This document shows positions 10,686-17,421 of a stretch of DNA of 17,421 nucleotides, piece by piece. Below the pieces are notes generated by a model. It worked only from the letters and a program-made list of their open reading frames with translations. It made no database searches and was not told the DNA's origin. Positions within the stretch are counted from its first letter, which is position 1, and each line of letters starts with the position of its first letter. A program made the translations under genes and the position numbers. The stretch is from Nymphaea colorata (Eukaryota > Streptophyta > Magnoliopsida > Nymphaeales > Nymphaeaceae), in the NCBI RefSeq assembly GCF_008831285.2, contig NW_022204573.1:1-17421 (forward strand), in the 5' to 3' direction.

Positions 10686-11869
10686 TTGGTGATTTCAATC
10701 ATTTAAATCGTTACTTATACATGTAATAACAAGTGAAACACATTAGATTAACTATAAAAGAGCAAATGAACCACTTGAATTTTGTTCATTTTCATGCAAA
10801 CTTGTGATTTAAATCCACTAAATCTTTCAACGTGGATGTAGCAACATGTTAATCACATTCAATGAAATATGCGTGCTCAGATGAATCGCTTAAATCCCAC
10901 TCGTATTGATACAAACTTGTGATTTCAATTCATTAGATCCTTACTATTGATGTAACTACAAGTTCAACTCATTGGATTGACTACAAGAGATCAAACTAAT
11001 GCGTAGATCCCACTTGCATCCATTTGAACTTGTGATTTCAATCAGCAAAATCAATAATTGTACATGTAATAACAAGTGAAACGCATTAGGCTAATGATAA
11101 GCGATCAAACGAATGACGTGAATCTCATTTTTTCGTACAAACTTTTAGTTTGAACCATTGAAATCATTCGTTATAGATGTAATAACAAGCGAAACACGTT
11201 ATATTAACTGAAATACAGCAAGTAAATAACTTAAATGTCATTTATGTTCATACAAGCCTGTAATTTCGTTCCACTAAATCATTCAACATGCATCTTTAAG
11301 CACATTCACACATTAGTTTGTGATTCAAGTCATTCAATTGATCCCTTATAGTTAACCTAATGTGTTTCACTGTTTATTACTTCTATAAAGAACGATTTAA
11401 ATCACCAGTTCATACAGTTAAAAATGGAATCTATGCGTTAGTTTCATCCCTAGTAATTCAACTTGTCGTTACATTTATAGTACGCGATATAAGCGATTGA
11501 AATCAGTTGTTCGTATAAACACGAGTGGGATTTAAGCGATTCATTTGATCACACATATTAATTGAATGTTTTTAACTTGTTAGTACATCCATTTTGAATG
11601 ATTTAGTTGATCGAAATCACAAGTTTGTATGAAATGAATAAGATTCAAGTCGTTAATTTGCTCCCTATATTTAATCTAATGTGTTTCACTTGTTATTACA
11701 TGTGTAATGAACGATTTAAATGATTGAAATCACAAGTTCATATGGATACAAGTGGGATCTATGCTTTTGTTTGACCCTTTTACTTAATTCAATAAAACAA
11801 AAAGTTCTACTTATTGGACTAACTACAAGCATCAAACTAATCTATACATCAGATTTGTGTCCATATGAA
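10686..11869 (+). repeat. Satellite unit, copy 10 (1184 bp)
   Basis: A complete unit with four single-base losses: TTT to TT at 11558-11559, GAGAA to GAAA near 11631-11634 (the only single-base loss not in a homopolymer), CCCC to CCC at 11663-11665, and CCCC to CCC at 11775-11777. Confidence 0.97.
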
Positions 11870-13062
11870 TTGGTGATTTCAATCATTTAAATCGTTACTT
11901 ATACATGTAATAACAAGTGAAACACATTAGATTAACTATAAAAGAGCAAATGAACCACTTGAATTTTGTTCATTTTCATGCAAACTTGTGATTTAAATCC
12001 ACTAAATCTTTCAACGTGGATGTAGCAACATGTTAATCACATTCAATGAAATATGCGTGCTCAGATGAATCGCTTAAATCCCACTCGTATTGATACAAAC
12101 TTGTGATTTCAATTCATTAGATCCTTACTATTGATGTAACTACAAGTTCAACTCATTGGATTGACTACAAGAGATCAGATCAAACTAATGCGTAGATCCC
12201 ACTTGCATCCATTTGAACTTGTGATTTCAATCAGCAAAATCAATAATTGTACATGTAATAACAAGTGAAACGCATTAGGCTAATGATAAGCGATCAAACG
12301 AATGACGTGAATCTCATTTTTTCGTACAAACTTTTAGTTTGAACCATTGAAATCATTCGTTATAGATGTAATAACAAGCGAAACACGTTATATTAACTGA
12401 AATACAGCAAGTAAATAACTTAAATGTCATTTATGTTCATACAAGCCTGTAATTTCGTTCCACTAAATCATTCAACATGCATCTTTAAGCACATTCACAC
12501 ATTAGTTTGTGATTCAAGTCATTCAATTGATCCCTTATAGTTAACCTAATGTGTTTCACTGTTTATTACTTCTATAAAGAACGATTTAAATCACCAGTTC
12601 ATACAGTTAAAAATGGAATCTATGCGTTAGTTTCATCCCTAGTAATTCAACTTGTCGTTACATTTATAGTACGCGATATAAGCGATTGAAATCAGTTGTT
12701 CGTATAAACACGAGTGGGATTTAAGCGATTCATTTGATCACACATATTTAATTGAATGTTTTTAACTTGTTAGTACATCCATTTTGAATGATTTAGTTGA
12801 TCGAAATCACAAGTTTGTATGAGAATGAATAAGATTCAAGTCGTTAATTTGCTCCCCTATATTTAATCTAATGTGTTTCACTTGTTATTACATGTGTAAT
12901 GAACGATTTAAATGATTGAAATCACAAGTTCATATGGATACAAGTGGGATCTATGCTTTTGTTTGACCCCTTTTACTTAATTCAATAAAACAAAAAGTTC
13001 TACTTATTGGACTAACTACAAGCATCAAACTAATCTATACATCAGATTTGTGTCCATATGAA
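11870..13062 (+). repeat. Satellite unit, copy 11 (1193 bp)
   Basis: The longest unit. Its only change is a 5-bp tandem duplication of AGATC at 12172-12181. The recurrently shortened homopolymers of copies 5-10 are all full length here. Confidence 0.97.
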
Positions 13063-14250
13063 TTGGTGATTTCAATCATTTAAATCGTTACTTATACATG
13101 TAATAACAAGTGAAACACATTAGATTAACTATAAAAGAGCAAATGAACCACTTGAATTTTGTTCATTTTCATGCAAACTTGTGATTTAAATCCACTAAAT
13201 CTTTCAACGTGGATGTAGCAACATGTTAATCACATTCAATGAAATATGCGTGCTCAGATGAATCGCTTAAATCCCACTCGTATTGATACAAACTTGTGAT
13301 TTCAATTCATTAGATCCTTACTATTGATGTAACTACAAGTTCAACTCATTGGATTGACTACAAGAGATCAAACTAATGCGTAGATCCCACTTGCATCCAT
13401 TTGAACTTGTGATTTCAATCAGCAAAATCAATAATTGTACATGTAATAACAAGTGAAACGCATTAGGCTAATGATAAGCGATCAAACGAATGACGTGAAT
13501 CTCATTTTTTCGTACAAACTTTTAGTTTGAACCATTGAAATCATTCGTTATAGATGTAATAACAAGCGAAACACGTTATATTAACTGAAATACAGCAAGT
13601 AAATAACTTAAATGTCATTTATGTTCATACAAGCCTGTAATTTCGTTCCACTAAATCATTCAACATGCATCTTTAAGCACATTCACACATTAGTTTGTGA
13701 TTCAAGTCATTCAATTGATCCCTTATAGTTAACCTAATGTGTTTCACTGTTTATTACTTCTATAAAGAACGATTTAAATCACCAGTTCATACAGTTAAAA
13801 ATGGAATCTATGCGTTAGTTTCATCCCTAGTAATTCAACTTGTCGTTACATTTATAGTACGCGATATAAGCGATTGAAATCAGTTGTTCGTATAAACACG
13901 AGTGGGATTTAAGCGATTCATTTGATCACACATATTTAATTGAATGTTTTTAACTTGTTAGTACATCCATTTTGAATGATTTAGTTGATCGAAATCACAA
14001 GTTTGTATGAGAATGAATAAGATTCAAGTCGTTAATTTGCTCCCCTATATTTAATCTAATGTGTTTCACTTGTTATTACATGTGTAATGAACGATTTAAA
14101 TGATTGAAATCACAAGTTCATATGGATACAAGTGGGATCTATGCTTTTGTTTGACCCCTTTTACTTAATTCAATAAAACAAAAAGTTCTACTTATTGGAC
14201 TAACTACAAGCATCAAACTAATCTATACATCAGATTTGTGTCCATATGAA
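13063..14250 (+). repeat. Satellite unit, copy 12 (1188 bp)
   Basis: A complete unit of the majority length. By eye it is identical to reference copy 2. Confidence 0.97.
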
Positions 14251-15438
14251 TTGGTGATTTCAATCATTTAAATCGTTACTTATACATGTAATAACAAGTG
14301 AAACACATTAGATTAACTATAAAAGAGCAAATGAACCACTTGAATTTTGTTCATTTTCATGCAAACTTGTGATTTAAATCCACTAAATCTTTCAACGTGG
14401 ATGTAGCAACATGTTAATCACATTCAATGAAATATGCGTGCTCAGATGAATCGCTTAAATCCCACTCGTATTGATACAAACTTGTGATTTCAATTCATTA
14501 GATCCTTACTATTGATGTAACTACAAGTTCAACTCATTGGATTGACTACAAGAGATCAAACTAATGCGTAGATCCCACTTGCATCCATTTGAACTTGTGA
14601 TTTCAATCAGCAAAATCAATAATTGTACATGTAATAACAAGTGAAACGCATTAGGCTAATGATAAGCGATCAAACGAATGACGTGAATCTCATTTTTTCG
14701 TACAAACTTTTAGTTTGAACCATTGAAATCATTCGTTATAGATGTAATAACAAGCGAAACACGTTATATTAACTGAAATACAGCAAGTAAATAACTTAAA
14801 TGTCATTTATGTTCATACAAGCCTGTAATTTCGTTCCACTAAATCATTCAACATGCATCTTTAAGCACATTCACACATTAGTTTGTGATTCAAGTCATTC
14901 AATTGATCCCTTATAGTTAACCTAATGTGTTTCACTGTTTATTACTTCTATAAAGAACGATTTAAATCACCAGTTCATACAGTTAAAAATGGAATCTATG
15001 CGTTAGTTTCATCCCTAGTAATTCAACTTGTCGTTACATTTATAGTACGCGATATAAGCGATTGAAATCAGTTGTTCGTATAAACACGAGTGGGATTTAA
15101 GCGATTCATTTGATCACACATATTTAATTGAATGTTTTTAACTTGTTAGTACATCCATTTTGAATGATTTAGTTGATCGAAATCACAAGTTTGTATGAGA
15201 ATGAATAAGATTCAAGTCGTTAATTTGCTCCCCTATATTTAATCTAATGTGTTTCACTTGTTATTACATGTGTAATGAACGATTTAAATGATTGAAATCA
15301 CAAGTTCATATGGATACAAGTGGGATCTATGCTTTTGTTTGACCCCTTTTACTTAATTCAATAAAACAAAAAGTTCTACTTATTGGACTAACTACAAGCA
15401 TCAAACTAATCTATACATCAGATTTGTGTCCATATGAA
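14251..15438 (+). repeat. Satellite unit, copy 13 (1188 bp)
   Basis: A complete unit of the majority length. By eye it is identical to reference copy 2. Confidence 0.97.
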
Positions 15439-16626
15439 TTGGTGATTTCAATCATTTAAATCGTTACTTATACATGTAATAACAAGTGAAACACATTAGA
15501 TTAACTATAAAAGAGCAAATGAACCACTTGAATTTTGTTCATTTTCATGCAAACTTGTGATTTAAATCCACTAAATCTTTCAACGTGGATGTAGCAACAT
15601 GTTAATCACATTCAATGAAATATGCGTGCTCAGATGAATCGCTTAAATCCCACTCGTATTGATACAAACTTGTGATTTCAATTCATTAGATCCTTACTAT
15701 TGATGTAACTACAAGTTCAACTCATTGGATTGACTACAAGAGATCAAACTAATGCGTAGATCCCACTTGCATCCATTTGAACTTGTGATTTCAATCAGCA
15801 AAATCAATAATTGTACATGTAATAACAAGTGAAACGCATTAGGCTAATGATAAGCGATCAAACGAATGACGTGAATCTCATTTTTTCGTACAAACTTTTA
15901 GTTTGAACCATTGAAATCATTCGTTATAGATGTAATAACAAGCGAAACACGTTATATTAACTGAAATACAGCAAGTAAATAACTTAAATGTCATTTATGT
16001 TCATACAAGCCTGTAATTTCGTTCCACTAAATCATTCAACATGCATCTTTAAGCACATTCACACATTAGTTTGTGATTCAAGTCATTCAATTGATCCCTT
16101 ATAGTTAACCTAATGTGTTTCACTGTTTATTACTTCTATAAAGAACGATTTAAATCACCAGTTCATACAGTTAAAAATGGAATCTATGCGTTAGTTTCAT
16201 CCCTAGTAATTCAACTTGTCGTTACATTTATAGTACGCGATATAAGCGATTGAAATCAGTTGTTCGTATAAACACGAGTGGGATTTAAGCGATTCATTTG
16301 ATCACACATATTTAATTGAATGTTTTTAACTTGTTAGTACATCCATTTTGAATGATTTAGTTGATCGAAATCACAAGTTTGTATGAGAATGAATAAGATT
16401 CAAGTCGTTAATTTGCTCCCCTATATTTAATCTAATGTGTTTCACTTGTTATTACATGTGTAATGAACGATTTAAATGATTGAAATCACAAGTTCATATG
16501 GATACAAGTGGGATCTATGCTTTTGTTTGACCCCTTTTACTTAATTCAATAAAACAAAAAGTTCTACTTATTGGACTAACTACAAGCATCAAACTAATCT
16601 ATACATCAGATTTGTGTCCATATGAA
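15439..16626 (+). repeat. Satellite unit, copy 14 (1188 bp)
   Basis: The last complete unit. It has the majority length and by eye is identical to reference copy 2. Confidence 0.97.
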
Positions 16627-17421
16627 TTGGTGATTTCAATCATTTAAATCGTTACTTATACATGTAATAACAAGTGAAACACATTAGATTAACTATAAAA
16701 GAGCAAATGAACCACTTGAATTTTGTTCATTTTCATGCAAACTTGTGATTTAAATCCACTAAATCTTTCAACGTGGATGTAGCAACATGTTAATCACATT
16801 CAATGAAATATGCGTGCTCAGATGAATCGCTTAAATCCCACTCGTATTGATACAAACTTGTGATTTCAATTCATTAGATCCTTACTATTGATGTAACTAC
16901 AAGTTCAACTCATTGGATTGACTACAAGAGATCAAACTAATGCGTAGATCCCACTTGCATCCATTTGAACTTGTGATTTCAATCAGCAAAATCAATAATT
17001 GTACATGTAATAACAAGTGAAACGCATTAGGCTAATGATAAGCGATCAAACGAATGACGTGAATCTCATTTTTTCGTACAAACTTTTAGTTTGAACCATT
17101 GAAATCATTCGTTATAGATGTAATAACAAGCGAAACACGTTATATTAACTGAAATACAGCAAGTAAATAACTTAAATGTCATTTATGTTCATACAAGCCT
17201 GTAATTTCGTTCCACTAAATCATTCAACATGCATCTTTAAGCACATTCACACATTAGTTTGTGATTCAAGTCATTCAATTGATCCTTATAGTTAACCTAA
17301 TGTGTTTCACTGTTTATTACTTCTATAAAGAACGATTTAAATCACCAGTTCATACAGTTAAAATGGAATCTATGCGTTAGTTCATCCCTAGTAATTATGT
17401 CGTTACATTTATAGTACGCGA
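16627..17421 (+). repeat. Satellite unit, copy 15, cut by window end (795 bp)
   Basis: An incomplete unit equal to the first 802 bases of the majority unit, less seven bases. The first ~655 bases are unchanged. The losses all fall near the end: one C at 17284-17285, one A at 17360-17363, one T at 17381-17382, and four bases around 17396-17398. It stops inside the leftward block. Confidence 0.96.

Larger units (their letters stand above)
1..17421. repeat. Satellite array, 1188-bp higher-order unit, about 14.7 copies
   Basis: The string 'ttggtgatttcaatcattt' recurs at 15 positions spaced 1183-1193 bp apart, most often exactly 1188, and the sequence between recurrences is the same each time. 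The copy lengths (1187, three of 1188, 1191, 1187, 1186, 1187, 1183, 1184, 1193, three of 1188, then 795) add up to the full window, so no base lies outside the array. The unit start is arbitrary, set by the window edge. Each unit contains about ten diverged ~115-bp subunits in two opposed orientations. A role in heterochromatin or centromere structure is usual for such arrays but is inference here. No unique flank is present, so the true array is probably longer. Confidence 0.98.

Noticed and set aside
1-17421. CRISPR array, since there are regularly spaced repeats
   Set aside because: The whole period is conserved, with no unique spacers. The repeat period (115 bp and 1188 bp) is far too long, and no cas-like gene is present.
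1-17421. Ribosomal DNA spacer repeat or organelle DNA
   Set aside because: No rRNA or tRNA gene, promoter-like spacer or other gene interrupts the array across 17 kb.
1-17421. Telomeric or subtelomeric array
   Set aside because: No short telomere motif such as TTAGG or TCAGG repeats appears anywhere on either strand.

Overview
The whole window is one satellite DNA array. A unit of 1188 bp is repeated head to tail from the first base to the last: 14 complete copies, then a 15th cut off after 795 bp by the window end. Copy starts are at 1, 1188, 2376, 3564, 4752, 5943, 7130, 8316, 9503, 10686, 11870, 13063, 14251, 15439 and 16627. I see no protein-coding gene, RNA gene, mobile element or unique flanking sequence. 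Base composition is about 30% G+C, from hand counts of a few lines.

The 1188-bp unit is a higher-order repeat. It is built from about ten diverged subunits of about 113-115 bp. The subunits share an opening block like 'acttgtgatttcaatc' and a core like 'gtaataacaagtgaaacaca'. They lie in two opposed blocks. One block of about 696 bp has subunits pointing right, and one of about 492 bp has subunits pointing left. The direction switches twice per unit, and each switch carries a small hairpin-like dyad (about 629 and 1121 in the first copy). Every unit can therefore fold back on itself. The best arm pair I aligned (F1 against R4) matches at roughly 88% over about 132 bp. Subunits within a unit differ by roughly 12-35%, yet the 1188-bp units are almost identical, which is the usual mark of a homogenised higher-order satellite.

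I saw no base substitutions between copies. The differences are 19 single-base losses (18 in short homopolymer or same-base runs), two 5-bp tandem duplications and one 4-bp loss. Copies 2-4 and 12-14 have the full length with no change seen. Nearly all changes sit in copies 5-11 and in the last 140 bases. That pattern looks at least partly like consensus error in a long-read assembly.

The organism is a eukaryote, and this is most likely heterochromatin, pericentromeric or similar. The architecture (complex ~1-1.4 kb units made of inverted ~110-bp elements, AT-rich) recalls satellites described from Tribolium flour beetles. I can recall only the architecture, not those sequences, so this is a hypothesis. 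The arrangement would let read-through transcripts form long imperfect double-stranded RNA; nothing here shows that it happens.
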